A stretch of 64,000 nt of DNA from Rhytidiadelphus loreus (GCA_947034895.1 OX344764.1:10168001-10232000); one strand, 5' to 3'; shown: positions 48,637 through 61,169, counted from the stretch's first letter. Notes: generated by a model from the sequence alone, not told the origin. Made by a program: numbers and translations.

Positions 48637-48726
48637 TAGTGCTTAGAGCTTTGAAGAGAAGGATACCAATTTGGTAAGGAACTCAAGAATCATGAGGTTT
48701 TAGACACCCCTAATGAATAATGAAAT

Positions 48727-48956
48727 TTAACCCTTGAACGTCGAAGGGGTGATGCTCAAAATCATCCTTCTGTATTACCATGTGAATCATTGGTCAAAGA
48801 AATAGCAAAAGCACCCATTGGAAGTCAAAGTACCATAGGAGATCTTTCCTTTCCAAATCCAATTCCAAGGATGAATAGTTGCACTTTCGTCCTACACTCA
48901 AAGATTCTTTGTCATCCATCAAACGTTTGGCATCCATGTCGACATTCAAGGGTTAA
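48727..48956. mobile_element. TTAA-ended foldback MITE, 230 bp (piggyBac-like ends)
   Basis: TTAA-CCCTTGAACGTCGA at the left and CGACATTCAAGGG-TTAA at the right. Both halves align with the two ends of the 28,698-30,052 element, and its right half also with the fragment at 62,445. The most complete small member of the family. Confidence 0.7.
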
Positions 48957-49511
48957 GAATGATTTAAGAAAGATTTGCAATTCGTTGATTCAAAGTCTTA
49001 AAGTGTCGAACACTAGGAAAATATTCCAATCGAAGTTCAGAAGTGGAGTTCTCTCTATTCCACCTCAATAAAATCTGAAGAACATAACTTGGTCGGGTAT
49101 TGTTGATTTATTGGCTTTGAATTGACAAATGCTACATGCGAGGTTCGAGTAGGATCTTATAAAAAACATGAGCCGGTGCTTCAGGGATGAAGCTTCTTGT
49201 GGCATAGCTGTTTGTTGAACTTCACTTAATTTCTGCATTGAGTTATAAACACTATTTGTGCCGTTGAAGAAGAGCTCCAGAATGACCATTGTGAGTTCGC
49301 TGGAATAGGAACAAGGCCACCAGACATCACTATTTAAATGCAGCACAGTACAGTATGGAGCAGGACCTCATTTCTACAATGCTTGCAACTCAAACATAGC
49401 AAAAAGTGGGATCGACTCGGAAGAAAATACAGCGATGAATTCAGAGTAGGTAAAAACCTACAGAAAGTGCCCCATAGGAGACTTGCGCAATAGTATCTCA
49501 CAGCTCACTAC

Positions 49512-52500
49512 CTAAACTGTAATAGCCGAAACACTAGCCGATGCCGCATCTGCAATTCTTTCATGCTCCTTGTTCAAAATCTGTAACACCAGAATTAATA
49601 TGAGTCGCATTTCTACAGGACAGTTCTATGGAAATCAGTGTTACAAACGTTAAAACAAACTGAAAATAAGTGTGAATAGAAAGCCAGTAGCCATCACAAT
49701 CGCAGCTTTTAGAAACATAAAAATCAAAGAGAGTCGCATGGACGCTGACACCAATGATTTTCCTCAAACAGCATCCTGGGAATAAAGAGAAACATAGCAT
49801 AGAAGGGTACCTTGTTGTTTATTAGGTTGTGTAGTGCAATAACACTCCGAATAAGGGAGGAAAGGTAAATCACCAACATCATGTCATTTGTTTTCACTGC
49901 GGAATCAAAACAAGTGTTAAAACATGGACACTAGACCTTCTGAAATCCTCCAGTGTAACAGTAAGACTCTCCAGTACCCTAAAATTTCCATCACGAAGAT
50001 ATGACAAATACAATCCCCACGCATGACGTCCACCTATTGACTCTTCAAGAGCGACAGGATCCTAACAATAAAGTCATGCCATGCCATGCTCAACTACCAA
50101 CAAGCTGAACTTTTCCTAGCATGTGGCTTGGAGCAGAATGTATATTCTTGTGAATTCACACCTTTAGTCAAATTAAAGGGTACGAACGTCACTCTGCCAA
50201 GAAGGTTATACCACAATGAAGAACTTCACGAGTACAAATATACAGAACTCACCAGCAAAGGACTTAACCAGCTCATGAACATTGAGGTTGGGTAGCAGGT
50301 TGAATACATCCTGCTCGAAAGAAGGGCAAGTATCAGCACATTGAATTCCCATTCTACCGGTTATACTAAAAAAAGGAACACCTGTACCTCAAGCTAAGAC
50401 AGTACATACGTACTGAAACGAGGGAGGAGGCTTACTTGAAGATGGTACAAAATTTCATGATTCAAAGGCAGTTTGCCCTCCACGACAAGCTCCAGATAAG
50501 CATGGATCTCCTTCAGCCGCGCTTCCAACCCCTTCAATGCCACAAGCTTTCCTCCCACCTGTGCCATGTTGGACAATACTGTCAGGCTGTATTCTCGCAG
50601 CCACTAGATAGAATAGTAGACGAGTTGATTAATGTAACAGTGTAGTAAGAACCACTGGTACTCCTCTTCAAAAAGATATATCGTACCTCTGTAGCAAGTG
50701 TGCTGATAGTCGCATCCTTAACGTCCCTAAGTAGATGCTCCACACCTGTAAAACAGGACATAGAACTTGTCCATCACATTCCTCTCCTACAAACTCTGAT
50801 TGTTTAACGTATGCTAGCAACCCTCCCTCACATAGAAGAGAGCAACTAAAACTTAATTCCACCTACACTGCATACACAAAAACCTTGCTGAAATTCACAA
50901 ACAAGTCACTTGACATCAATAACTTTAAAGCTCTTCCCACAGTGCTGCTGAAAAGCTAACGATATTTTTCCAATTCTCCCAATGTCAGATCTGGTTATAG
51001 AAGTCCATGACTGAACTTCTCAATCGCAAACATTACATACCGATTTCCTCAGCTTCGTAGGCTCCAATCTCAGACGCAACATGCACAAACGCCTTTTGAC
51101 TTTTTTGTGTGGCATCCTGTACATAGACCATGGGTCAACTCAGTTGTGCAGGGCTAAGAATTAAAATGCATGGCTCAGGACATAGATCTTTGAAGGAACA
51201 TGTCAACAAATGATATACTAACTCAAATTTTATACCTGAACTTGCACGACACAGATCATGACTGCGCATGAGTCCCAGTTTCTCTCGGACAATAGAGGGC
51301 TCATAAATACTACGTAGAAGCTGCAACAGACAAACGACCCGCTAACAACAAATTTCACTGATGTGTTGAGGTCCTCAGTGCATTTCACACCCGGCCTGAA
51401 GGTTGAATCCCAATGTAAAATTCCTTGACTATGCGAGTCGAGATATTTACCTCTTTGACTTCCTCGACCGCATAGTAAGCCTTCGTTGGAATACCAAGCT
51501 CCCGAGGCTGTACATCAATAATCACCAGAACTGGATTTGGACAATAACTGCAAGAACACACAACATGAACTTGAGTAATCGGATAGAATCTTTACATGCT
51601 TGCAATTGTTGCCGCATTCCTGTTCCGAATGATGAACGTATGGACAATGACGAAAATGATTCCCTGGTGCATGTTCCTAATGATAAGAGAAATACCAACA
51701 AACTGGACAGAAGAAAACATAATGCTGTAATACTTACTCCCGGAACAATTCATGAATGTCAAGATCGTTCTCTCGAAGCTTAGGCCCGGTGCTGTACCAC
51801 CCTATCACATGTTCCTTAGCTGTCCAATCAAGACTGAAACGGTTTAGTTTCATCACAAAAGAGTCTAACAGACTCCGTGTCTCCGTCATGGATCACCCTT
51901 TGTTCACATTGTTACAAGACGTAAGGTAGATGATAGTAAAACCGTCTTCCATATTTAACCCTGTTGCCAACAGTAACTCGTCTTTTCGTACAATTGGTCA
52001 TACTTCTTAGCAAGCGGAGTAAGAATGAACAGGTTAAATGATTAGGTCACTATAGAGCTGTGGAGGGATTACTTTGTCTACTGTCACTTATTGTTCTCTA
52101 CAATCCCTACCTTGAAATTGCATAAGAAATTCGAACACAGTGATAAAAAAAATTAACCCACCAGATTTGACCCTTGTACCCAAAGATCCCTCCACAGCTC
52201 TATACATCTCTCAATTCGCACTCCATATTTAAAATGCTTAAAGTGACGCAAATTGTATCCTTTACCTTAAAATAGGATTCTCCATACTTCCAGGAGTCCG
52301 TGAAACATAAAATGAACAACAAAAGCATGATATATTCAAAATCATTATTCCGTTAGTAGAAACTACTAAAGTATAAAACTCCACGTAAGATAAAAAGCCA
52401 TAGGTATATTATTCCGCCTCGAGATCGTCACTCGTTACATAGTCAATTTTGATTTCAAGCTAGCGTTTCCATATTTACACAGCAGAGTACTGACAAGGAT

Positions 52501-53484
52501 GACTTGAAGAGGAAGAGCAGTAAGAAGTGTACCGTTAATTCTCTTGAACATGTCGAACATAGTCTCATGATAGTTGTGATCCAAGAACCAAATGCTGGCA
52601 TCCTTATCATCTTCCTCAAATGGCACTAAATTCAGAAAACAACCCCCACCCCAAGCATGATCAATTTTTCAGCACCCAGTTACATTACAAGCATGAATGG
52701 CATGGAGTTCAAGTTAAGGAAGACGACACTAAAACTATTAGGGACCTGATCCCGTCTCCTATATTGACCCCTGCTACCAACAGCAGTCATCTTCACACAC
52801 TTGTGTATGTAAGCATGACGAGGCTAAATTTCTATGGAAACTGATCTTGAATGCAAATGCGGTTGTCTACTGTCCCTTCGTGGTCAATCGTGGTCAACAT
52901 CCTCCCACGTTGAATGATTGCATAAGAAAATCATACAAAGTGATCAAATTTTGTTCTCAACAGACTTTGGCTCCGGTACCCAAAGTAATCCCCTCCACAG
53001 CTCCTGGAGTGATCTCCCAATGAAAGCACACTCCTCCATATTGTTTAAAATGCTAAAAACGACGGAAAGAGTATATACAACCCGTAAAACGAGCTCTCAC
53101 TGCCGTATTAAAAGCCAAAAACCCTAGACACCAAAGTCAGAAAAGAAATGACAAAAAAACATCACACGTATCTCAACCAACCCCGTCTCTGACTCTTCCC
53201 ACATCGCAAACCCTAAAACACACCCTCCACCTCTCTACGAGACAGAATTCGATCAACACAACGCCATAATCCTAAATTTATTGAGAGAGCAACCAACCTG
53301 CATAACTGTTGGTGATATCAACACGCCCCCGGAAAGTCGCTCCAAGAAGCACTCCCAGCACGCGCTTGCGAGTATCCTTGGCGACCCGGTTGTAATTGTC
53401 GACAATACTCAAGAGTACCAACGGATGCACCACCACCTTCTCTATGCCGGCGGCCCCTGCCACACTCGTGCTTATTACGTCCAT
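49512..53484 (-). CDS. RPN8: 26S proteasome non-ATPase subunit 7 / RPN8 (10 exons)
   Basis: Lid subunit of the 19S regulatory particle; its MPN- domain pairs with the deubiquitinase RPN11. Exons 5' to 3': 53484-53298, 52625-52533, 51819-51738, 51547-51451, 51116-51041, 50745-50687, 50558-50436, 50310-50253, 49896-49811, 49580-49512; all GT-AG with consistent phases, total 309 aa as expected. The MPN domain starts [17 protein letters not shown] and includes [28 protein letters not shown] and [20 protein letters not shown]; zinc-binding JAMM residues are absent, as is normal for RPN8. The C-terminal helical part has [31 protein letters not shown] and NKEHER. The first true ATG is 53,484; an upstream in-frame GTG is not needed. 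It converges with PP2A-A. Confidence 0.95.
51950..52300. repeat. Repeat in RPN8 intron 2, paired with intron 1
   Basis: Aligns over about 350 bp in the same orientation with 52,740-53,080 in intron 1. Shared phrases: CTACCAACAG/TTGCCAACAG, TGTCTACTGTC, GCATAAGAAA, GTACCCAAAG, CTCCACAGCTC and CTCCATATT..AAAATGCT. Confidence 0.65.
52053..52202. mobile_element. TA-flanked MITE in RPN8 intron 2, 150 bp
   Basis: Inverted ends TAGAGCTGTGGAGGGAT / ATCCCTCCACAGCTCTA with TA on either side (52,051-52,052; 52,203-52,204). The right end is also visible, alone, in the intron 1 copy at about 52,980-53,000. Confidence 0.6.
52740..53080. repeat. Repeat in RPN8 intron 1, paired with intron 2
   Basis: Partner of 51,950-52,300. 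The two copies bracket exon 2. Confidence 0.65.
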
Positions 53485-54855
53485 CGTCACAAATCACCTC
53501 CGATTGACTCTACCGCCTCAGATCAGAACCAAAATTGGTACAATCGGAACTGAAATGTATTGAATCTGAAGCAAAATCGCTCAGGAATCTCTTGATGAAA
53601 TCGATGGGAGTTCTTGCGAGACGGAAGTAGAAGCGGAAAGTGATTTTAAGAGAGATCTTTTAGGTTGAAAATGCGAAGCAAGTCGGGGAACGTAGAGAGA
53701 AAGCTAAGCCCGTTCACACTGGGACACTGGGTCTCCCGGATATCAGAATAGGGATCCGGGTATGTGAACGGGTATATGGACTGGTATATGGGCGAGTGCT
53801 GGACCCATTTTTTTATTACCTTTAAAGCCACCAATCTTCTTTCTTTTTCATATTTTTGCTTATATCTTTGTATGGTTTTATTACTTACATCAATTACATT
53901 GGTCTTCCTTGTGGAGTTGGAATTGGAAAACAAATTTTAAGTTTTTCAAAAATTGGATTTGGTTTGCTCAACTTTCATGATGTTTAGGGTTCCATGTCAT
54001 TAGAAAAGAAATGAGGCTCCAAAAGGGCTACGAGTTATTTACAAGTTCTCAAACTTGGGAGGTTCATTGAACTAAAAAAAGCCACACATAGGCAGTTGAG
54101 GTGGTGGAGAAACTGCCATGTTATTTGAGGAATAAATTTATTCTTAAATTTATTTATTTTAAATACAAAAGAGCTAGCCAGGCTTGGCCACCTAGCTTGT
54201 ACAAGCAAGCTGTCTAGTTGGCCGCTTGCCTAACTGGCCGCCTAGTTAGTTTTTTTTTAAATTTTGTTCCCCAAAAATGGGGAACAAGCTTGAAGTAACC
54301 CGCCCTTCGGAGGCTGAACTTTTTCCTAATGGAGCATGGAAAAATGATATTTTAGGAATAATTTTGTCTTGAGAGTAGGGGGGAACTATTCCTTAGCTAT
54401 AGGTTTGTCTTGTTGTTAAACTAAAAGCAACCCAAATATCAAATCCGATGTTAAAATTAGTTTTCCAGAAGTTAGAGAAACTTGCATTGTTCTCTCCACT
54501 TTTCAAGTATTTCTTCCTATAATCATGGTGGCAAATCATTCGTATTCCCCCCTTGCAAATATTGTAGATGTCCAAGTGAAGTTTTGAAAACTCTTTGTCT
54601 CTTCTTCAAAGTTTGACCAATTCCGACACATAGAAGCCCACTCTAATTGTAAGGAGTGTGTATAGCTAATGTTTTTGAGCACATACAGTAGTCACTCCAT
54701 GTGCTCAAAAACACCATCAAAAGCTGATTTTTTTTTCAAACTAAGCTTATTGGGGTTTTATTGAGACATAAAGATATGGCCTCAAGTTTCCCATTCAAAG
54801 CGATTATTATCCCTTACAAAATTTGCCCTCAACTATCAACCTTAAGCCACATAAA
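53485..54855. other. RPN8 upstream region and intergenic
   Basis: The RPN8 promoter should lie at 53,485 to about 53,800. At 54,170-54,250 short GGCC(A/G)CCTAG and GCTTG phrases recur. No gene recognised. Confidence 0.4.
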
Positions 54856-54859
54856 GCAC

Positions 54860-54956
54860 CTTGTTCAAGGGCCTTTTTGAAAATAAAGTGCCCTTGGCCT
54901 TCAAGCTTCACCCTTAGGCTTAGGGCATTTTATTTTCAAGAAAGCCCTCAAGCAAG
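54860..54956. repeat. Imperfect hairpin, about 41-bp stem
   Basis: CTTGTTCAAGGGCCTTTTTG... pairs with ...CAAGAAAGCCCTCAAGCAAG across about 41 bases with a few mismatches and a loop of about 15 bases. It has the size and pairing of a plant miRNA precursor, but also of a small foldback element. Confidence 0.6.
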
Positions 54957-55970
54957 CACCTTATCCTATATCCAAATATATTTTTTTACATATATTTAAG
55001 GCAACACACCCTATTTCTACTACCTTATGTAATTTTGTGCCTTAGAAGCATAATTAAGCAAAGGTCTTTTTTTCCACAAAGGAATAATTAAGAAAGGCAC
55101 CAATAGAAACTAGAATCAAAAGTTTCAAAGAAAGTATGTAACTGTTTATATAAATTTTGGAAGCAATGTGCTTAAAAAATCATAACTACTACTAAAATCC
55201 TTCAAAATCATGGGTACTTTAGGTGGTTTACCATATATTTGTGTGTAGCTACAACAAAGGATATAGAATATACAATTGCATGTGTAAATATCTATGAGTA
55301 TATACTTGTACTCATAAAATTATATTCGTATCCTACTATCCATATATGTATATCCACTTTAAATCTCAAATAATTTATCTTTTAAAGTAACATTACCCCT
55401 TCTAGATTTTCAAAGTAGAAAAATAGGTAGTATTTTTGAAGGAATAGTGGAGATTCAAATAATAATTTTTTTATTATTACAAAAATATTTCAACAAATCA
55501 TCAAACTAAGCACTTTATTCAATTATTCATTATACAAAATATGGACTTTTTGGTGTTTAAAATAAACTTCATAAATAAAAAAAGCTATACAAATTTGTCC
55601 TATTAGTGCATCTGATACTAATTACAAAAATTAGAATGTTTCAATTTAGTTCATTACAAAATATTATTGTATTGTATTATATTCTACAAAAAAAAATATT
55701 TTAAGGGACAATAATTTTGTAGGCAACATCAATTTTGAGCCTCCCTAAATAGGAAAAATTTGCATAGTAGCTTATGAATGGTCAAATAAATGAATTTTCT
55801 TCCACTTTTCTTTGCACAACTTTGCTAGAGACATATCACCATGATCATTGGAGTAAGTTCAAGTTATATTAGTTAGCTCTTAATTTTATATTTCATTTTG
55901 TTTTAAAAAATAGATTAAATGTATGGTGTATTTAATATTTCTTGCTTCATTTACTAGTTTTTGAACAAAA

Positions 55971-56076
55971 TTAACCCTTAAATGCAATAGTTTTGGAACA
56001 TCAACTCCGAAGAGCATCAAGAAGTATAAATACTTTTAATACTCTAAAGAGGTGTCTCTAACATTTAGAGGGTTAA
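55971..56076. mobile_element. TTAA-ended mini-element, 106 bp
   Basis: TTAA-CCCTTAAATG / CATTTAGAGGG-TTAA. Shares only the terminal pattern with the element at 48,727. Confidence 0.45.
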
Positions 56077-56090
56077 CAAAATGAGGCATT

Positions 56091-56160
56091 CCAAAAGTCT
56101 AGTTTCAAAAGTCTAATTTCAACTCTAGTTCCAAAAGTCTAGATTCAAAAGTCTAGTCTA
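56091..56160. repeat. Minisatellite of a CAAAAGTCTAGTTT-like unit
   Basis: About five imperfect copies of CAAAAGTCTAG plus a short spacer. Confidence 0.75.
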
Positions 56161-57719
56161 CATGAAATCTTTATAATAATTAATACATATATCTTTTAAT
56201 TCCAACTTTAGTTTTCATGCTGTGTTTTTTCTTTGACCTCCTATAAGTAAATGTGTTTATATAACCAATGGTGAACGCTCTACCATTTTAGATTAGTTTA
56301 ACATTTGTGGATTTTTTTGTTTTAATCAATTCAAAAATTGGAGGCATAATTGGGAGGTTGAGTTAATTCAACTATGAGAGTTATGTTAGAGTTTTTTGTC
56401 ATGTGAAAAATGTGGTGCAGATTTCTCATCGGCCTTGACATTGCAAAGCTTCATGGCATTGGTGGAAGATGATGTGGAGTGTTTTGGAGCTTGGCTTAGG
56501 CCTTAGTAGTGCTTTTGGCACCTCAATCAAGGACCTTGTTTGTTGATGTCTTCCACATGGGGATTTGGAGACTCATTTTTTTCAAATTGAGTCTCCTATG
56601 TGATGGAGTGAGAGGTTTTGCCTTAGAGTTCTATCCTACATGTATACATCCTTGAAGGATGATGTAGAATTAATTGTAGTGATATTTGTGATTTTTTTTT
56701 AGCTTCTTTAGGCACTTTTCTTCACCTTGTATTACTTGAGTAAGATCTTATGACATTCATAGGTGTCTACGTGGTGAAATTCTATACCTAAACTAGTGCA
56801 AAAATGTGTTTTCAGAGTATTTTTGAATATCAGTGTGTGCTGGAATTGCAAAGAGGGCTCAAGGTGGACCTCCATAGCCATAGTTTTAGTACATCTAGGC
56901 CTTGGAAATGGATACTAACATTAGTGCATTATTAGCCTTAATCTAGGGGGCCAAAAGCTAATGGTTAACAAAAAAGAGTCAATATGGGCTTACCATGGGA
57001 TATTTCACTATAAATCTTAGTGAATAGTAACCATCTTCCTTTGCAAAACATGCAGTGTACAAAAGGCCAAAAATCTGATGAGATAGTGTGCAATAAGTGA
57101 GTGTTGTATTTGTGCACAATAACTTTAGGGAGCCTTGCTACTCGTGAAGCGGAGAATACGTACATGTCTTGGGGGGCTATACTATTAAAATCTTGGGGTT
57201 TGATAATTGTTAGTAGCTGCAAGTAAAGAACTTGTAGTATAGAGATGGATTCAATTCGCGTCTATTAGTGCTAAAGGTATGTATTGCAAGTACATGTACA
57301 GAAAGTGCTAGAGAATTAATGGCTTGCATTTTAAAGGAATGATATCTAGTTTTTAGCTAATGGTTTTGTAGTAACCATTTACTAGAGTTTCCTTACTTTG
57401 GAGTGCAATGAAAGATGCACTAGCTAAACAGAGCTTTCAGATGGAGGTTTGAAGTGTGTTCAAATTAGGTAGAAGGAGTACTCTGGAAAAATGTTTGTCC
57501 TTGATTTCTAGGAAACTGCACTTGAAAATTACTCTTGGTTAGAGTCTCAAGAAGTTGGAGTGTAGATCTTTTAATTGAGGACAGAAAGTTGTTCAGTTGT
57601 AGAGGTTGATACTCTTGTAGACATTGCTTTGTATTGATACAACTGAGAGTGGTTTCGTTCAAGTTAGATTCCAACTCCAATCCTACACCACGGTGCATGC
57701 AAGCATGCATCAATGCCTT
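56161..57719. other. AT-rich intergenic, possibly the gag part of the neighbouring copia remnant
   Basis: No recognisable protein. Confidence 0.3.
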
Positions 57720-58720
57720 CTAGGACAATCATTATGGATTCGGCCAAGTAATCAATGTCTATGTCACTTCCACCACCATTGAAGAAGATTGGTTCCTTGA
57801 TTTTGGTGCTTCTTTTTTCATGTCACCAACAATCCCAAGCTCTTTAGTCATATGACATCATATAGTATTTCTCATATTAGAACAACAAGAGGCCAAATCA
57901 TGCCAGTAGCTAGCTAAGGCACTATAAGCACTATTGATTTTTCTGAAGCAATAAAATATATCTACAATATTCTCTACATTCCTAGAGTCAAAACAAACTT
58001 GTTTTTTGTAGGAAAACTTGTAGACATTGGCTATAGGGTTCTATTTGAATTAAAGAGATGTCTCATATATAACAAAGACCATCCCAATTAGATTTTTTTA
58101 CAAGGTACCTAAGCACCAACAAGGAGTGAAAGTCTGATTGGGAATGCCACAAAAGTGACAAGGCAATGAATTATCATGGAGTAGTGTAGAGCAAGAGCAT
58201 TATAGGCGCCACGATGTTGAAGATAAGGCGAAGAAGGTCAAGTTGGAATCTCTTTTTTCTAAAAGTATGAAGCATAGAGGAAGATGCTACAACAAAGGGA
58301 AAGGGAAATTGAAAGACATCAAAGAGAGCGACATGGTTTAAAATCCCACTACTTATTAGTGGACTACAAGCTAGGAGCTCCTCTATAGATTGGAGTTTGG
58401 AGCTTGATGAGCAAAGTTGAACAAACTACGTGTTTTACTAAATCCTTCAATAACAAACATTCATTATCAACAAATGAAGCAATGGGTACATTGAGGCCAA
58501 AGCTAAAAGGAAACTTTGAGTACAATGCACTAATTCATAGAAGCCACATCAAGAAACTCAATCATAGGAAAGATTGTAACACAACAACAATGTCACATTC
58601 TTAATTAGTTCAATGAAGGATGGAGATTTGTATCTTTCAAAACTAGATCTCAATGTTTGGTGCCACCTTGATTGCATTTTGCAAAATTTATAGTAGGAGG
58701 AGTTGTGCTAGAAAATGAAG
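57720..58720 (+). mobile_element. Ty1/copia retrotransposon remnant (protease to GAG-pre-integrase)
   Basis: The frame starting near 57,781 reads EEDWFLDFGAS, the copia aspartic-protease motif (W-LDSGAS) with Ser changed to Phe. After a frame change, IKYIYNILYIPRVKTNLF, then VGKLVDIGYRVLFELKRCLI and YNKDHPN follow, the typical downstream copia block, interrupted by one stop near 57,916. Around 58,615-58,690 DGDLYLSKLDLNVWCHLD resembles the GAG-pre-integrase region. Stops and frame changes show it is dead. No LTRs were identified. Confidence 0.75.
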
Positions 58721-59550
58721 TACACCAATGTAGCCAAAATCAATAAAGGACAAACTAGACCCAAGGAAGAAGATGGCATAAATGAAAATCTATACAAGAA
58801 GTTGGGTGGGATCCATATCGTGATAAGGTGCAGTACAAAATGTGAAGAAATAAGGGTTATCCAGGCGTTTCTCAAAAGAGAAAAGAAGCTCAAAAATGAC
58901 AATCTTCTCCTTTATCAAACAAGAAATATGGTAGTGGAGTAGAAGAGGATGGGAGGGTGAAAATTGATGTGGACAAAGGAGGTGCGGTAAAGTGAGCCAA
59001 ACCTTCACAAGATGATCATACATGCACAAATGTATGATGTCAGTTATATACACAACATGGCGAAAGAGTTGAAAAAATGTTGTTTAGAAATGAAAGGGAA
59101 AACAACAACAACAACAACAACAATTACAGAAGCAATCCAAGATGCAAGAGTGTCAAACCCCATACTAGTAGTTTCTCAAGAAAGCAATGTTACAACAATC
59201 ACAAGAAATGAGAGCATTTTGAGTAATTTGCATTTAGAGCAATGTATTTTTTCTTTGGAAAAGACTGATGCTCTTTGTTGATTGTTTAACATGCAAATTA
59301 ATGTAGATGATGGTGAAGGGAAAAAATGAAATCATTTGTAAATCATGGTGTACATGAAAGCCTTAGTTACAAAGATTTGTGAATTTGCTTATACAAGACT
59401 TTGGTTTTTAAGTCAATTGGAATGAGAAGTATGATATTGAATGTAGTACACTATTTACTTCATGATCTTCCATGATCATATATCCCAACACACTAACATG
59501 AGCATAATTTTACAAAAACGCAATGCACGCAGAGGTAGTGCATGATGCTA
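58721..59550. other. Copia-flanking AT-rich DNA
   Basis: Short lysine-rich frames, possibly more copia debris. An (AAC)n microsatellite lies at about 59,099-59,125. Confidence 0.35.
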
Positions 59551-60150
59551 CAACCCGGGGAGATCACTTAGAGTGTCCATTTAGAAACTACATGCGTTAA
59601 GATTTTAGAAAAAATCCCTATCTTATGTCCTAAAATTTAAATAAAAGGAAAAATAAATAAAAAATAAACATATTTTCCTACTTTGAAAGTTTATGTTTTG
59701 AATCATTGATAATTTTATTCGCTAAATATAATTAGTTAAAAAAATTTGAAGTAAAAAAATACACTGTAGAGCTGAAAATAACTTTTATACCCCTATTTTA
59801 TATAAGAAAAAATTGTCTAAAAAATGAACAAAAAATTCTTGAAAACAATTTTCTATTGAAAGTTCATTTTCTTGAATATTGATGCAATGGTCATCTAAAT
59901 GTGTTCTATATAAATATTTGAGTTGAAAAACATACTATTTTAGTTCATTTTTCAACCTATTCTACAAATCATTTCACATGTTATTTGAATTGGGAATTTT
60001 TGGCAATAGAAACCTACAATCATTATTAAACAAAGTTCAAAATTGTAGATTGAAACTATAGTTTATTAAATAAATAAATAAATAAGGGGTCAAAAAATCA
60101 CTTTAACACTCATGGTTACTTATAGATTCACTAAGTGATCTCCCCGAGTG
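59551..60150. mobile_element. CACTA-like non-autonomous element, 600 bp
   Basis: Ends CAACCCGGGGAGATCACTTA and, inverted, CACTCGGGGAGATCACTTAG, with CTA duplicated at 59,548-59,550 and 60,151-60,153. A 3-bp duplication with CA-C ends fits the CACTA superfamily. AT-rich interior, no coding. Confidence 0.65.
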
Positions 60151-60943
60151 CTACAGAAGATAAGCTAGATGATGTACATAATTATAGGTAGGCAATACCA
60201 AACAAGAAGTGTAAAACATGTCAAAAATAATTGCATATACATTCACATAGATGCTTAGTCTTGGGGACTAGTGGGGTGGGGGTGTTGGTGGTGTAATGGG
60301 AGCACTAGTGTTTTTCGGGTTTTTTGGAGAATGAAGGTGAAGTAGGACACAAAATTCATAGCAACAATTATTTTGGGTTGTAGAAGGCAATGGTCTATGC
60401 ATTGTGAGGGCTTCATTGCTCGTAAAATCATGAAATGCAACAAATAAGTTATGGATGAAGTGAAGCTTTTTTCTATTGAATATTCTACACAAATGAAAAA
60501 ATAATGGAAAATTGTGAAAGCAATCATTGTAACCTTGCATCGCATATGAGTTTAGAAAATATATAGGTATTCGTGAATTATACACCTTGTATGAAGGAAA
60601 GTTGAAAATGTTGTGGGTTTTAGGATGTAGTTGAAATTTAAAAAGTCACAATATAGACTTAATGTAGACCAAGTTTTGTTTTTCTTTTCTAGGCATTTAT
60701 ACGGATTTGAACAAAAACTGTCGTACAAATATTTCTTGGGGTTCTTTCAAATGAAAGTGTGTAGAGTACTTTGCATTGTGGACTTAGTTTGTACGTAGCC
60801 TTCTAAATTGTTGTACCCAACAACATTGGTATTGTAATATAGTAGTGACATGCTTGAATGGAGGAATTTGTAAATATTGTGAAATGAGGAAGGTGTGTTG
60901 TTTTCCCACATTCATTCATTGAAGAGGTTGCAAGGTAAAGCAA
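60151..60943. other. AT-rich intergenic
   Basis: No gene recognised. Confidence 0.4.
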
Positions 60944-60946
60944 TAT

Positions 60947-61166
60947 CACTAGAAGAAAAAAGGGGGTTCTGCGACTGCAAGTTTTGAGTCACTGTGGACA
61001 CAAATTATAGTAGTTGCAGTGTAGTTGTTTTCTAGTTGCATCGTAGTTGTTTTCACTAGAAAACAACTACGATGCAACTAGAAAACAACTACACTGCAAC
61101 TACTATAATTTGTGTCCACAGTGACTCAAAACTTGCAGTCGCAGAACCCCCTTTTTTCTTCTAGTG
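60947..61166. mobile_element. Perfect 220-bp palindrome with CACTA ends
   Basis: Two 108-base arms are exact reverse complements around a 4-base centre ACTA (61,055-61,058). The ends read CACTAGAAGAAAAAAGGG, the CACTA terminal type, and TAT is duplicated at 60,944-60,946 and 61,167-61,169. A newly inserted foldback element is the simplest reading. Confidence 0.88.
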
Positions 61167-61169
61167 TAT

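Noticed and set aside
53646..53933. 95-aa frame upstream of RPN8
   Set aside because: No recognisable features; lies in the presumed promoter and contains simple GGGTATATGG-like repeats.
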